Positions 8,641 to 16,330 of a stretch of 64,000 bases of DNA are shown in pieces; position 1 is the stretch's first letter, and each line of letters starts with the position of its first letter. A model generated the notes under the pieces. The model was not told where the DNA came from. It saw nothing but the letters and a program-made list of their open reading frames with translations, and made no database searches. Both the position numbers and the translations under genes were made by a program. Source of the stretch: an uncultured Fluviicola sp. (GTDB taxonomy: Bacteria > Bacteroidota > Bacteroidia > Flavobacteriales_D > Crocinitomicaceae); NCBI GenBank assembly GCA_913009205.1, contig CAJVYC010000003.1, forward strand, positions 124,001 through 188,000. The letters run 5' to 3'.

Positions 8641-9956
8641 TCATGACGGAAACCATCAAAATCTTGACCTTCCGTATTTTTCTGAATTCGCTTCTTGATC
8701 TCAGCTTTCTTTTCCGGATCCGTTGAAGAATTAATAAGTGGAATACTGTGAAACAATACATCTGTTACTTTCTCTCCTCGGTTCAGAATTAAAGCAATCA
8801 TCATCACCAGACTTGAAATTAAAATTGGATATAAGAGCAATCCAGTATCAAAATTTTCAATTTTCACACCGTCATATTTGGCTAAAACGAAGAACAAAAG
8901 AACCGTGATTAACCCGCGAGGTGCAATAAACAGCTCTGGAAGCAAATGATCTTTTGCAGTGAAACGAAGGATGACAAAACGAACCGCGAATAGAATTCCA
9001 ACGATTGCAAAACTATTGATGGCTACTTGTACATTGTACAATGAGCTCACGGTAATACTAAGTCCAAACACAACGAAGAAGAACGTACGAATTAAGAATG
9101 CCGATTCTAAAGTCAGATTGTGAAAATCATGCAAAATTGGCCGTACCTTTTTCTTGTCGAAGTACTTTTTCAGGAAACCTCGGAAAAAGATATCTGTGTT
9201 GTTCAGCACCAATCCAAAGGCTAGAATAATTAATAATGACGATAAGTGGAAGTACTTTCCAACCGCAAAAAGAAGCAGTAAAACGGCAATAATTAGAAAT
9301 AGTTTTACCTGCATTTGCAAGTGCTGAAAAAGGTAGACCATCACATAAGCAACAATAACAGAAAGAACCATTGTTCCCAATATGTTTAGGACAATCTCCC
9401 ATGCAATTGAGCCATCACCTGCATGTCCATCTGCACCGAGCATGAAATAGAAGACCATAATCCCAAGAATATCGGAAAAAGTACTTTCGTAAACCATAAA
9501 TTCTTTTTTTACGCCTCTCAATCCTCCGACACTTGGAATGATAATAGCACTACTCATAATACTTAGTGGAATCGCATATAAAATGGCAGTATACCATCCT
9601 ACGCTTGGAAAAATATACATAAAGAAAGCCCCGAGAGCAAACATAGAGCCTCCAATTCCTAGTAATGCAACCATAAAGGCTTTGAAGATCATTCCCCTTT
9701 TCTCCTTCTCCAGTTTTAAATCAAGGGCAGCTTCTAAGACAATCATCACAAGCCCAACGTTACCCAATATTTCGAGAATTGAATCCAACTCTACGTCTTT
9801 AAAAATACCCGCTGACTGCAAGCCTATTTTAAGTCCCATCCCAAGTAAAATCAATAAAAGAACAGACGGGATATTGGTCTTTTTGGAAATAATATTAAAG
9901 AAGAAGCTCAGGATTATTATTCCCGCAAGAGCCATTATAAGAACGTAAGTATTCAT
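8637..9956 (-). CDS. Na+/H+ antiporter (CPA-type sodium:proton exchanger)
   Basis: A 439-residue inner-membrane protein with about twelve hydrophobic helices. The layout matches the monovalent cation:proton antiporter family: an opening ILSFFFNIISKKTNIPSVLLLILLG, a helix with the acidic VIVLEAALDLKLE near residues 70-82, and a late SSAIIIPSVGG and FIAPRGLITVLLF. A charged tail of about 45 residues (395-439) faces the cytoplasm. Likely role: sodium or potassium and pH balance. It is divergent from the arsenic cluster; a TACATTTG box on the minus strand (10048-10041) overlaps the arsR control region, so shared control is possible but unproven. Confidence 0.85.
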   Translation of the reverse strand: MNTYVLIMALAGIIILSFFFNIISKKTNIPSVLLLILLGMGLKIGLQSAGIFKDVELDSILEILGNVGLVMIVLEAALDLKLEKEKRGMIFKAFMVALLGIGGSMFALGAFFMYIFPSVGWYTAILYAIPLSIMSSAIIIPSVGGLRGVKKEFMVYESTFSDILGIMVFYFMLGADGHAGDGSIAWEIVLNILGTMVLSVIVAYVMVYLFQHLQMQVKLFLIIAVLLLLFAVGKYFHLSSLLIILAFGLVLNNTDIFFRGFLKKYFDKKKVRPILHDFHNLTLESAFLIRTFFFVVFGLSITVSSLYNVQVAINSFAIVGILFAVRFVILRFTAKDHLLPELFIAPRGLITVLLFFVLAKYDGVKIENFDTGLLLYPILISSLVMMIALILNRGEKVTDVLFHSIPLINSSTDPEKKAEIKKRIQKNTEGQDFDGFRHD

Positions 9957-10001
9957 TCATTTTAAATTGATAGAACAAAGTACTGGTTTTTTTTTGGATT
10001 A

Positions 10002-10037
10002 TTTGGATAGTAATACTATTAATCGTAATATTGCGAT
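10002..10037 (+). promoter_or_regulatory. arsR promoter with two candidate ArsR operator dyads
   Basis: TTTG at 10002-10005, 20 bases, TAATATTG at 10026-10033 (one mismatch to TAnnTTTG). Two palindromes overlap it: ATAGTAATACTAT (10007-10019, perfect around the central A) lies between the boxes, and ATCGTAATATTGCGAT (10022-10037, 14 of 16 positions symmetric) covers the -7 box. ArsR/SmtB repressors bind such AT-rich dyads, so arsenite or metal release of self-repression is likely. Confidence 0.6.
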
Positions 10038-10051
10038 ATACAAATGTAGCG

Positions 10052-10384
10052 ATGGGATTAACAAAAACAGAAAATTACACAGAGGCTCAGGTAGATCTTT
10101 CTAAAATGGTAAAGGTTCTTGGGCATCCCGCGAGAATAGCGATTCTTCAATCTATTATCAAAACAGAATCTTGTGTTTGCGGAGATTTAGTTACCGAAAT
10201 TGGTCTTGCTCAATCGACAATATCTCAGCATCTTAAAGAGCTGAAATCGGCAGGATTAATTCAAGGGACAATTGAGGGAACGAGCATGTGTTACTGCATC
10301 AACCCTCAAAATTGGAATAAATTGAAAGAGGAACTTCTACTATTATTTAACTCGGCAAATTGCGAAGACAGCGATTGCTGCTAA
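10052..10384 (+). CDS. arsR: ArsR/SmtB-family metal(loid)-responsive repressor
   Basis: A 110-residue winged-helix repressor. The ATG at 10052 is preferred over an upstream in-frame TTG at 10031 because the TTG lies inside the -7 box. The recognition region is AQSTISQHLKELKSAGLI (about 54-70). CVCGDL (Cys41, Cys43) matches the CVC-D-L arsenite-binding motif of E. coli-type ArsR proteins, and the C-terminus adds Cys104 and the pair Cys109-Cys110, suggesting an extra metalloid-binding site. Known mechanism: arsenite or antimonite binding releases the operator. It is the first gene of arsR-arsI/cadI-arsC-aqp. Confidence 0.9.
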   Translation: MGLTKTENYTEAQVDLSKMVKVLGHPARIAILQSIIKTESCVCGDLVTEIGLAQSTISQHLKELKSAGLIQGTIEGTSMCYCINPQNWNKLKEELLLLFNSANCEDSDCC

Positions 10385-10395
10385 TATTAAACAAA

Positions 10396-10932
10396 ATGGA
10401 AAAAACAAAGTTCCCTAGAATGCACGTTTCACTTTATGTAAGTGATATCGCATCAACAGTAAATTTTTACACAACATTTTTTGGAATGCCAGCTTCGAAA
10501 GTGAAGAAAGGATATGCTAAATACGAATTGGAGAGCCCGGGATTAATTATTTCATTTGTTGAAAATGCGGACCGCGTTGGGGGCAATTTTGGTCACCTTG
10601 GAATTCAAGTTGGATCGAAAGAAGATATGGAGGCGAAATTGGAAGTTGCTAGAGCGCAAGGAATTGTTTCTTCAGAAGAAATAGGAACGGCTTGTTGTTA
10701 TGCCGTTCAAGATAAATTTTGGGCCACAGACCCAGACGGGATTCAGTGGGAAGTCTATTATTTCCATGAAGACGTTGAATTTAACGACCCTAAATATTCG
10801 TCAGAAGACAATGCTGCATGTTGCTCACCAACGATGGAAGCAGAAGCCGTTGTAACCGAAACGAAACCAAAAATGGTAGACTTGTCAAGTTCGAATTCAA
10901 ATTCATGCGACCCAGATTCAGGGTGTTGTTAA
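10396..10932 (+). CDS. ArsI/CadI-family metalloenzyme (VOC fold)
   Basis: A 178-residue vicinal-oxygen-chelate protein of the group holding the ArsI C-As lyases and the cadmium-induced CadI proteins. The features seen are His10 in MHVSLYVSDI, His67 in FGHLGIQVGS, the vicinal pair Cys100-Cys101 in GTACCYAVQDKFW, and Glu119 in WEVYYFHEDVEFNDP. The two histidines and the glutamate would hold the metal and the Cys pair would bind an arsenical. The tail adds Cys142-Cys143, Cys171 and a terminal Cys177-Cys178. Known ArsI enzymes cleave trivalent methyl- or aromatic arsenicals to arsenite; CadI's role is less clear, and sequence alone does not separate them. It starts 11 bases after arsR. Confidence 0.85.
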   Translation: MEKTKFPRMHVSLYVSDIASTVNFYTTFFGMPASKVKKGYAKYELESPGLIISFVENADRVGGNFGHLGIQVGSKEDMEAKLEVARAQGIVSSEEIGTACCYAVQDKFWATDPDGIQWEVYYFHEDVEFNDPKYSSEDNAACCSPTMEAEAVVTETKPKMVDLSSSNSNSCDPDSGCC

Positions 10933-11011
10933 TTAGACTGTAAGAACGCAGAATTTTATTGCTTCAAGTTAAGTAGTCTAATCTCTAAATTCTAAGACCT
11001 AAAATAAAATA

Positions 11012-11428
11012 ATGAAAAAAAACGTACTTGTGCTTTGCACGGGAAATAGCTGCAGAAGTCAAATAGCAGATGGGTATTTAAGAGCTTTATCTCCAGAAGG
11101 AACGAACGTTTATAGCGCTGGAGTTGAAACGCATGGAGTCAACCCAAAAGCTATTGAAACAATGAAAGCGGATGGAATTGACATATCGAATCAAACTTCG
11201 AATCATGTTGACGAATATGGTGGTATAGAATTCGATTATATCATTACCGTTTGTGACAATGCCAAAGAACGCTGTCCGTATTTTCCATCAAAGGCACACC
11301 TTTTTCACATGAACTTTCCGGATCCCGGGAAAGCAGTTGGAACTGAAGAAGAAGTAAAAGCTGAATTTTCCGAAGTTCGGGAAATGATCAAATTGTACTG
11401 CAAAGAGTTTATAGCCGCTTACCTATGA
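11012..11428 (+). CDS. arsC: Arsenate reductase, LMW-phosphatase type
   Basis: ArsC reduces arsenate to arsenite in the cytoplasm. This 138-residue protein has the phosphatase-type loop CTGNSCR (Cys9 to Arg15), the resolving cysteines Cys81 and Cys88 in ITVCDNAKERCPYFP, and the general-acid Asp in NFPDP. All three redox cysteines of the thioredoxin-coupled family are therefore present, pointing to thioredoxin rather than glutaredoxin as electron donor. It is separated from the upstream gene by 79 bases, with a 7-base inverted repeat (TTAGACT 10933-10939, AGTCTAA 10975-10981), and overlaps the aquaporin gene by four bases. Confidence 0.95.
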   Translation: MKKNVLVLCTGNSCRSQIADGYLRALSPEGTNVYSAGVETHGVNPKAIETMKADGIDISNQTSNHVDEYGGIEFDYIITVCDNAKERCPYFPSKAHLFHMNFPDPGKAVGTEEEVKAEFSEVREMIKLYCKEFIAAYL

Positions 11429-12066
11429 AAAAGTACGTAGCGGAAACCATCGCAACATTCTTCCTTATCTTTTGTGGGTGCGGCGCGATGGTCATTAATA
11501 CGGAATTCGTTGGTGCAATCACGCATACTGGAGTTGCGGCCGCTTGGGGTTTAATTGTTACCATAATGATTTTCGCTTACGGATGTATTTCAGGAGCGCA
11601 CATGAACCCAGCGGTTACAATTGCATTGACGCTTGTAAAATTGCATCCAAAAAAGGAAGTGGCGCCCTATTTGGTCGCACAATTGATTGGAGCTTTTGCG
11701 GCAAGTTTAACATTGGCGCAACTTTTCCCTGACAATGAACTTCTTGGCTCTTCTTTACCGCAAGGTTCGGAAATGCAATCTTTTATCTTGGAATTCATTT
11801 TAACCTTCATGCTAATGATCGTAATCTTATTGACTTCACAGGGAGGGAAATTGGAGCAATACTTCGCGCCTGTAGCGATTGGAGCAACCGTAGGATTGGA
11901 AGCACTATACGCAGGACCAGTTTCCAACGCGAGCATGAATCCATTTAGGAGTTTAGCGCCAGCCGTAGTTTCTGGTCACACCGAACACCTGTGGTTGTAT
12001 TTGGTTGCGACAACCTTGGGAGCTACAGTTGCGGCATTCTATTGGACGTGGCAGCGCACAGAATGA
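11425..12066 (+). CDS. Aquaglyceroporin-like MIP channel in the arsenic operon
   Basis: A 213-residue major intrinsic protein with six hydrophobic helices. The first pore motif is a standard NPA (61-63 in SGAHMNPAV); the second is NPF (172-174) followed by the conserved selectivity-filter Arg175. Aquaglyceroporins pass As(OH)3 as an uncharged solute, and channels paired with ArsC (AqpS in Sinorhizobium) are known to let the arsenite made by ArsC flow out. Here the start codon overlaps the arsC stop (ATGA), which ties the two functions together. No arsenite pump is in the cluster. The NPF change could alter pore width. Confidence 0.85.
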   Translation: MKKYVAETIATFFLIFCGCGAMVINTEFVGAITHTGVAAAWGLIVTIMIFAYGCISGAHMNPAVTIALTLVKLHPKKEVAPYLVAQLIGAFAASLTLAQLFPDNELLGSSLPQGSEMQSFILEFILTFMLMIVILLTSQGGKLEQYFAPVAIGATVGLEALYAGPVSNASMNPFRSLAPAVVSGHTEHLWLYLVATTLGATVAAFYWTWQRTE

Positions 12067-12077
12067 ATTATTTAACG

Positions 12078-12085
12078 TAATTTTG
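12078..12085 (+). promoter_or_regulatory. -7 box upstream of the ALDH7 gene
   Basis: TAATTTTG is a full match to TAnnTTTG, 31 bases before the ATG. No -33 TTTG is seen at the expected spacing. Confidence 0.4.
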
Positions 12086-12116
12086 CAACATCAAAAAATA
12101 TTTTAACAACTAGTAT

Positions 12117-13673
12117 ATGGCAGAAACAATGACAGATCTAGGAATTGGGGCAATTTTAACCCAATTAGGAATTGAAAAAGTGAACAATGGTGCATCAACA
12201 GGTGGACATTGGTTTAACACAAGAGGAGTAGTAATTGACTCCGTATCTCCAGTAGACGGAAGCGTAATCGCATCCGTAAACGCTGCAACTGATGCAGATT
12301 ATGAAGCGGTTGTTCTTAAAGCAGAAGAAGGATTTCAAGAATGGAGAAAGTGGACAGCTCCAGCTCGTGGTGAAGTAGTGCGTCAATTGGCGACTAAATT
12401 ACGTGAGTATAAAGAGCCATTGGGTAAATTGGTTTCTTACGAAATGGGGAAATCATACCAAGAAGGATTGGGTGAAGTACAAGAGATGATCGATATCTGT
12501 GATTTCGCAGTGGGTCTATCGCGTCAATTACACGGCCTTACAATGCACTCTGAACGTCCAGGACACAGAATGTATGAGCAATACCACCCGCGTGGAATCG
12601 TTGGAATTATTTCAGCATTTAACTTCCCCGTTGCGGTTTGGAATTGGAACACAGCACTTGCTTGGGTTTGTGGTGATGTTTGTATTTGGAAGCCATCTGA
12701 AAAAGCGCCAATTACAGCAATTGCTTGTCAAGAAATTACAAAACAAGTTTTCGAAGCAAATGGAGTTCCAGAAGGAGTTTCAGGAGTGGTTATCGGCGGA
12801 GCTGATTTGGGGATCTTGATGTCAAACGATACAAGAATTCCTTTGGTTTCAGCAACAGGTTCTACTCGTATGGGTAAAGCTGTTAGTGCTGCAGTTGGAG
12901 CACGTTTAGGAACTTCACTTTTAGAGCTTGGAGGAAACAACGCAATCATCATTACGCCTTCAGCAGATTTGAAAATTGTTCTTCCTGGAGCAGTATTTGG
13001 AGCCGTTGGTACAGGTGGACAACGTTGTACTTCAACAAGAAGATTGATCATTCACGAAGATGTTTACGATACATTCGTTAGCGCAATCGTTAATGCTTAT
13101 GGACAATTGAAAGTTGGAAATCCATTGGATGAAAACATGCACGTTGGACCACTTATCGATCACGATGCTGTGAATGCCTATTTGAAAGCGTTGGAAGATG
13201 CAAAAGCAGAAGGGGGAAACATTCTTGTAGAAGGTGGAGTTTATGAAGGAGAAGGATATGAGTCTGGATGCTACGTGAAGCCCGCAGTTGTTGAAGCAAA
13301 AAATTCATTTAAAATTGTACAGCACGAAACATTTGCGCCAATCTTGTACATCATGAAATATTCGGGTGATGTTACAAATGCAATTGCCATTCAAAATGAT
13401 GTGCCTCAAGGGTTGTCATCCGCAATCATGACGAACAGCCTTAAGGAATCAGAAATATTCTTATCTGCCCAAGGTTCAGATTGTGGAATCGCAAACGTAA
13501 ACATCGGAACGTCAGGAGCGGAGATCGGTGGAGCATTTGGAGGTGAGAAAGAAACAGGCGGTGGACGTGAATCTGGATCTGACGCTTGGAAAGTATACAT
13601 GAGAAGACAAACGAATACAATCAACTACACAGATGAATTGCCATTGGCGCAAGGAATCAAGTTTGAGTTGTAG
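12117..13673 (+). CDS. ALDH7-type dehydrogenase (alpha-aminoadipic semialdehyde/P6C dehydrogenase)
   Basis: A 518-residue NAD-dependent aldehyde dehydrogenase of the antiquitin class. The early SPVDGSVIASVNAATDADYE, the segment PRGIVGIISAFNFPVAVWNWN and the catalytic context GGQRCTSTRR with Cys304 are typical of ALDH7; the general base lies in LLELGGNNAII. ALDH7 enzymes oxidise alpha-aminoadipic semialdehyde, in equilibrium with piperideine-6-carboxylate, to alpha-aminoadipate in lysine catabolism. No lysine aminotransferase is next to it, so the pathway is family inference. It has its own -7 box and a terminator at 13737-13772. Confidence 0.92.
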   Translation: MAETMTDLGIGAILTQLGIEKVNNGASTGGHWFNTRGVVIDSVSPVDGSVIASVNAATDADYEAVVLKAEEGFQEWRKWTAPARGEVVRQLATKLREYKEPLGKLVSYEMGKSYQEGLGEVQEMIDICDFAVGLSRQLHGLTMHSERPGHRMYEQYHPRGIVGIISAFNFPVAVWNWNTALAWVCGDVCIWKPSEKAPITAIACQEITKQVFEANGVPEGVSGVVIGGADLGILMSNDTRIPLVSATGSTRMGKAVSAAVGARLGTSLLELGGNNAIIITPSADLKIVLPGAVFGAVGTGGQRCTSTRRLIIHEDVYDTFVSAIVNAYGQLKVGNPLDENMHVGPLIDHDAVNAYLKALEDAKAEGGNILVEGGVYEGEGYESGCYVKPAVVEAKNSFKIVQHETFAPILYIMKYSGDVTNAIAIQNDVPQGLSSAIMTNSLKESEIFLSAQGSDCGIANVNIGTSGAEIGGAFGGEKETGGGRESGSDAWKVYMRRQTNTINYTDELPLAQGIKFEL

Positions 13674-13736
13674 TCTATTTGTCCATCAAGCGGAACATTG
13701 AGCTAGTCGAATTTAGCCGAGATGTACATCATATCT

Positions 13737-13772
13737 AAAAGCCGTTTCCGTTAAACAGGGGGCGGCTTTTTT
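13737..13772 (+). terminator. Terminator of the ALDH7 gene
   Basis: AAAAGCCG (13737-13744) pairs with CGGCTTTT (13763-13770), with a further CC/GG pair inside, followed by a T-run to 13772. Confidence 0.75.
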
Positions 13773-13881
13773 ATTTTATTGAAAATCATCGTTGAAATTT
13801 TGGCGTCTATCGATGAAAGACCATTGCAGGTCTAATAATCAACTCTTTATCATTTCAACTTACCTAATTGCTGTATCTTTA

Positions 13882-13973
13882 CATTGGTTTTATAGTAGAG
13901 CATGTACTGGTTATATATGCTTTGGTTTAAATGAAAAGGGAGTACGACATAAGCGTACTCCCTTTTTATTTTT
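13882..13973 (+). ncRNA. Candidate small RNA ending in a strong terminator
   Basis: Between the ALDH7 terminator and the next gene lies a self-contained unit. A -7-like TATCTTTA (13874-13881) is followed by a short stem (AGCATGTA against TATATGCT, about 13899-13922) and then a perfect 13-base stem with a 7-base loop (13934-13946 and 13954-13966) plus a T-run. No gene feeds into this terminator, since the upstream one already has its own. A ten-codon ORF (13902-13934, MYWLYMLWFK) sits in the middle and ends at the base of the terminator, so a tiny peptide is an alternative. No -33 box is clear and no known RNA family is recognised. Confidence 0.35.
13934..13973 (+). terminator. Strong perfect-stem terminator
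   Basis: AAAAGGGAGTACG (13934-13946), loop ACATAAG, CGTACTCCCTTTT (13954-13966), then TATTTTTT. The A-tract on the 5' side lets it work in both directions, so it may also end the minus-strand gene at 14124. Confidence 0.85.
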
Positions 13974-14123
13974 CGCCGCTTCTAACGCGGGAATAATCGT
14001 GGTGTTTATATATAGTGCATCTACTGGCGCATCTTCCACATTGAAAATAACTGTATTTGCCCCTGTTGTAAATGATAAGTAAAAGTGACTGATATAAACC
14101 GTTGGATTTACATCCGCAATTCA

Positions 14124-14405
14124 TTATGCGTATTGAATATTTGACTCCATTTTCGCATAATCCTCAGGGTTATAAATTTCAATTGAAGCTTCAAGTCGAT
14201 CAACGATATTTTGCTTTTTCTTAAGGTATAGCCTCAAGTTCTTAAAATTGTTCAAATCGTCTTCATCAATAAAAACGATATGAAAATCAGGTTTGCAGGT
14301 TTCTCTGACTTCGGTCGATTCACTGGGTTCAAAATCTGTTAAACCCTCTTGAGAAAATCCTATCCCAGAAAAGACAAATAGCATTGAGAGAATTAGATAT
14401 TTCAT
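14124..14405 (-). CDS. Small secreted protein of unknown function
   Basis: I do not recognise a family. From the ATG at 14405 the protein has 93 residues: a signal peptide (MKYLILSMLFVFSGIGFSQ) and a mature part of about 74 residues with an acidic start, one cysteine, a predicted strand HIVFIDED, a lysine-rich helix RLYLKKKQNIVDRLEASIEI and an acidic end. An in-frame start further upstream exists but would precede the signal peptide by ten residues, which is less likely. It is a lone minus-strand gene. Confidence 0.6.
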   Translation of the reverse strand: MKYLILSMLFVFSGIGFSQEGLTDFEPSESTEVRETCKPDFHIVFIDEDDLNNFKNLRLYLKKKQNIVDRLEASIEIYNPEDYAKMESNIQYA

Positions 14406-14595
14406 ACCGTTCGTATTATTAGTTTCATGGCGCAAAAATGCGAGGAGGAAAAGTACATTTAATTCTACTTAAACATGATTGTATAAACACCTAAATTTTA
14501 GCGCATATGTACGCAATGTTTTGACGGTTTTCTCATAAAATTGATTGTATAAATGAAGCTTATTGGCATAATAGAGACGAATGGCTGAAATTCAC

Positions 14596-14603
14596 TAACT
14601 TTG
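14596..14603 (+). promoter_or_regulatory. -7 box of the DUF1456-helicase operon
   Basis: TAACTTTG, a full match to TAnnTTTG, 16 bases before the ATG at 14620. No -33 TTTG at the usual spacing. Confidence 0.45.
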
Positions 14604-14619
14604 CCCAAAATTGAATTCA

Positions 14620-14904
14620 ATGGCATTAACGAACAACGACATTTTAAAGAAATTAAGAGTAGCACTAAAAATGCGGGACGATGATATCGTTGAGGTTTTA
14701 GCATTGGTCGATTTTAAAATTTCCAAAAGTGAGTTGGGGGCGTTCTTTAGAAATGAAGACCATCCAAAGTATATGGAATGTCAAGATCAGATTCTAAGAA
14801 ATTTCTTAAATGGATTGATTATTCATAAACGTGGACCAAGAGAAGACAAAAGAGATCCATCGATCAAAAGGGCGAATGAAGCAAAAAACACGTCTAAGGA
14901 TTAA
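14620..14904 (+). CDS. DUF1456 (YehS-like) protein, single-repeat form
   Basis: A 94-residue protein with one DUF1456 unit: ALTNNDILKKLRVALKMRDDDIVEVL followed by KISKSELGAFFRNEDHPKY. The E. coli homologue YehS has two such units in about 156 residues; this one has a single unit and then a basic tail (KRGPREDKRDPSIKR) that could touch nucleic acid. The function of the family is unknown. The ATG at 14620 is preferred to a TTG nine bases upstream. It lies 15 bases before the RNA helicase gene and probably shares its transcript. Confidence 0.75.
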   Translation: MALTNNDILKKLRVALKMRDDDIVEVLALVDFKISKSELGAFFRNEDHPKYMECQDQILRNFLNGLIIHKRGPREDKRDPSIKRANEAKNTSKD

Positions 14905-14919
14905 TTTAAAAAAATCATT

Positions 14920-16041
14920 TTGAAAAAATTTGAAGACTTAGGGATCAGAGTGAGTTTCGTGAAAGGCCTTGCCGAATTAGGAATTATTGAACCAACGGAT
15001 ATCCAGCAAAAAGTAATCCCCCTTTTATTGAATGATCCAAAGGATATTGTGGCTCAAGCTCAAACGGGAACTGGAAAAACGGCCGCATATGGCCTTCCGC
15101 TCTTAGAGCAGATGGACGCGAACAACAGCGATGTTCAAGGCTTGGTTTTATGTCCAACAAGAGAACTAGGACAGCAAGTTGCAAAGCAATTGTTCAAGTT
15201 CACGAAGTACTCAGAAAAGATTTTTACGGAAGCCGTTTATGGTGGTGAAAAAATTGACCGTCAAATTGCATCGCTACAAAGACCAACGCAAATCATTGTG
15301 GCAACTCCAGGAAGGTTAATCGATTTGGTGAACCGAAAAGCGGTTGATTTAAGTTCTGTGAAAACAATTGTTTTGGATGAAGCTGACGAAATGCTAAGCA
15401 TGGGTTTCAAAAGCCAATTGGACGAGATTTTAAGTTCGCTTAAATCCGTTGAAAATAAGTGGTTGTTTTCAGCAACAATGCCGCATGGAATCAAAGACAT
15501 CATCAACCATCACATGTCAGATGATGCGCATCGCGTTGAGGTCAATCGAGGTGATGTTGTAAACAAGAAAATTCGACACGAATATATAGTAAGTGAGGAA
15601 AACGAGAAGCTGCACATTTTAATGCAATTCTTGAAATCGGAGCACAAAAATAGAGGAGTAATCTTCTGTAGAACCAAAGCTGCAACTCAAAAATTAGCCA
15701 AGCAGCTGATCGCCAAAAACGTGGAGACGGATGCCCTTCACGGAGACCTGCTTCAGAAAGAACGCGACAAAGTTATGCGTGCCTTTAAAAATGAAAGTTT
15801 GCGCGTTTTAGTTGCAACCGATGTTGCCGCACGCGGAATTGACATTGCTGGATTAACATTTGTGCTTCATTATCAACTTCCAGAAAGCGATGAATATTAC
15901 ACACACCGAAGTGGTAGAACTGCAAGAGCCGGAAGGGAGGGTATATCTCTCGTTTTGGCAACGGTGGCTGACGTAAAAACATTGCGTAATTACGAACGTA
16001 CACTTGGGATAAAGTTCAATCAAATTCGTGCTCAGAAGTAA
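14920..16041 (+). CDS. DEAD-box RNA helicase
   Basis: A 373-residue ATP-dependent RNA helicase. The motifs are in order: the Q-motif region around GIIEPTDIQQKVIP, motif I AQTGTGKT (about 44-51), PTRELGQQ, TPGRLID, motif II DEAD (about 153-156), motif III SAT, RGVIFCRTK, ATDVAARGIDI and motif VI HRSGRTARAG. It consists of the two RecA-like domains only, with no C-terminal RNA-binding domain, so it is a minimal core. The start is TTG at 14920 (ATT at 14917 is also possible); no ATG lies near the N-terminus. Likely roles: ribosome assembly or RNA decay. Confidence 0.94.
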   Translation: MKKFEDLGIRVSFVKGLAELGIIEPTDIQQKVIPLLLNDPKDIVAQAQTGTGKTAAYGLPLLEQMDANNSDVQGLVLCPTRELGQQVAKQLFKFTKYSEKIFTEAVYGGEKIDRQIASLQRPTQIIVATPGRLIDLVNRKAVDLSSVKTIVLDEADEMLSMGFKSQLDEILSSLKSVENKWLFSATMPHGIKDIINHHMSDDAHRVEVNRGDVVNKKIRHEYIVSEENEKLHILMQFLKSEHKNRGVIFCRTKAATQKLAKQLIAKNVETDALHGDLLQKERDKVMRAFKNESLRVLVATDVAARGIDIAGLTFVLHYQLPESDEYYTHRSGRTARAGREGISLVLATVADVKTLRNYERTLGIKFNQIRAQK

Positions 16042-16330
16042 GGCTTCATTTTTGGCTTCAAGTTACTTGTTTCTCGTTGTGTTCTGCATAACCAAAAGCG
16101 AATCAATCCTGCACTGTGAATCCAAGGCTATTTAGAACCTTTTATGGCTTTTATAAAAGGTTTACCACAAGGACACAACTCGCCTTTCAGGCTGGCACAA
16201 TTTATTCCCGCGATTTGATGACACAAAGTTGAAGACCTCAAGGTCTTCTCGTGTCAAAAACGATGCTCTTCAAATTACTAATCGATTTAGTTCAGAAATC
16301 TTATCTTGTTGCTCATTTACAATCCAAAAC
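16042..16330. other. Intergenic region with two hairpins
   Basis: No convincing gene. A 9-base perfect stem (AACCTTTTA 16136-16144, TAAAAGGTT 16154-16162) may end the helicase transcript, although no T-run follows. A second, nested hairpin lies at 16219-16256: outer arms TGACAC and GTGTCA around inner perfect arms GAAGACCT and AGGTCTTC. Confidence 0.5.

Noticed and set aside
10933-10981. TTAGACT/AGTCTAA inverted repeat between the ArsI-like gene and arsC as a terminator
   Set aside because: The arms are seven bases with a 35-base loop and no T-run; arsC more likely stays in the same transcript.
13792-14082. 96-codon plus-strand ORF spanning the second terminator
   Set aside because: It would have to be translated through a perfect terminator stem, and its composition is not protein-like.
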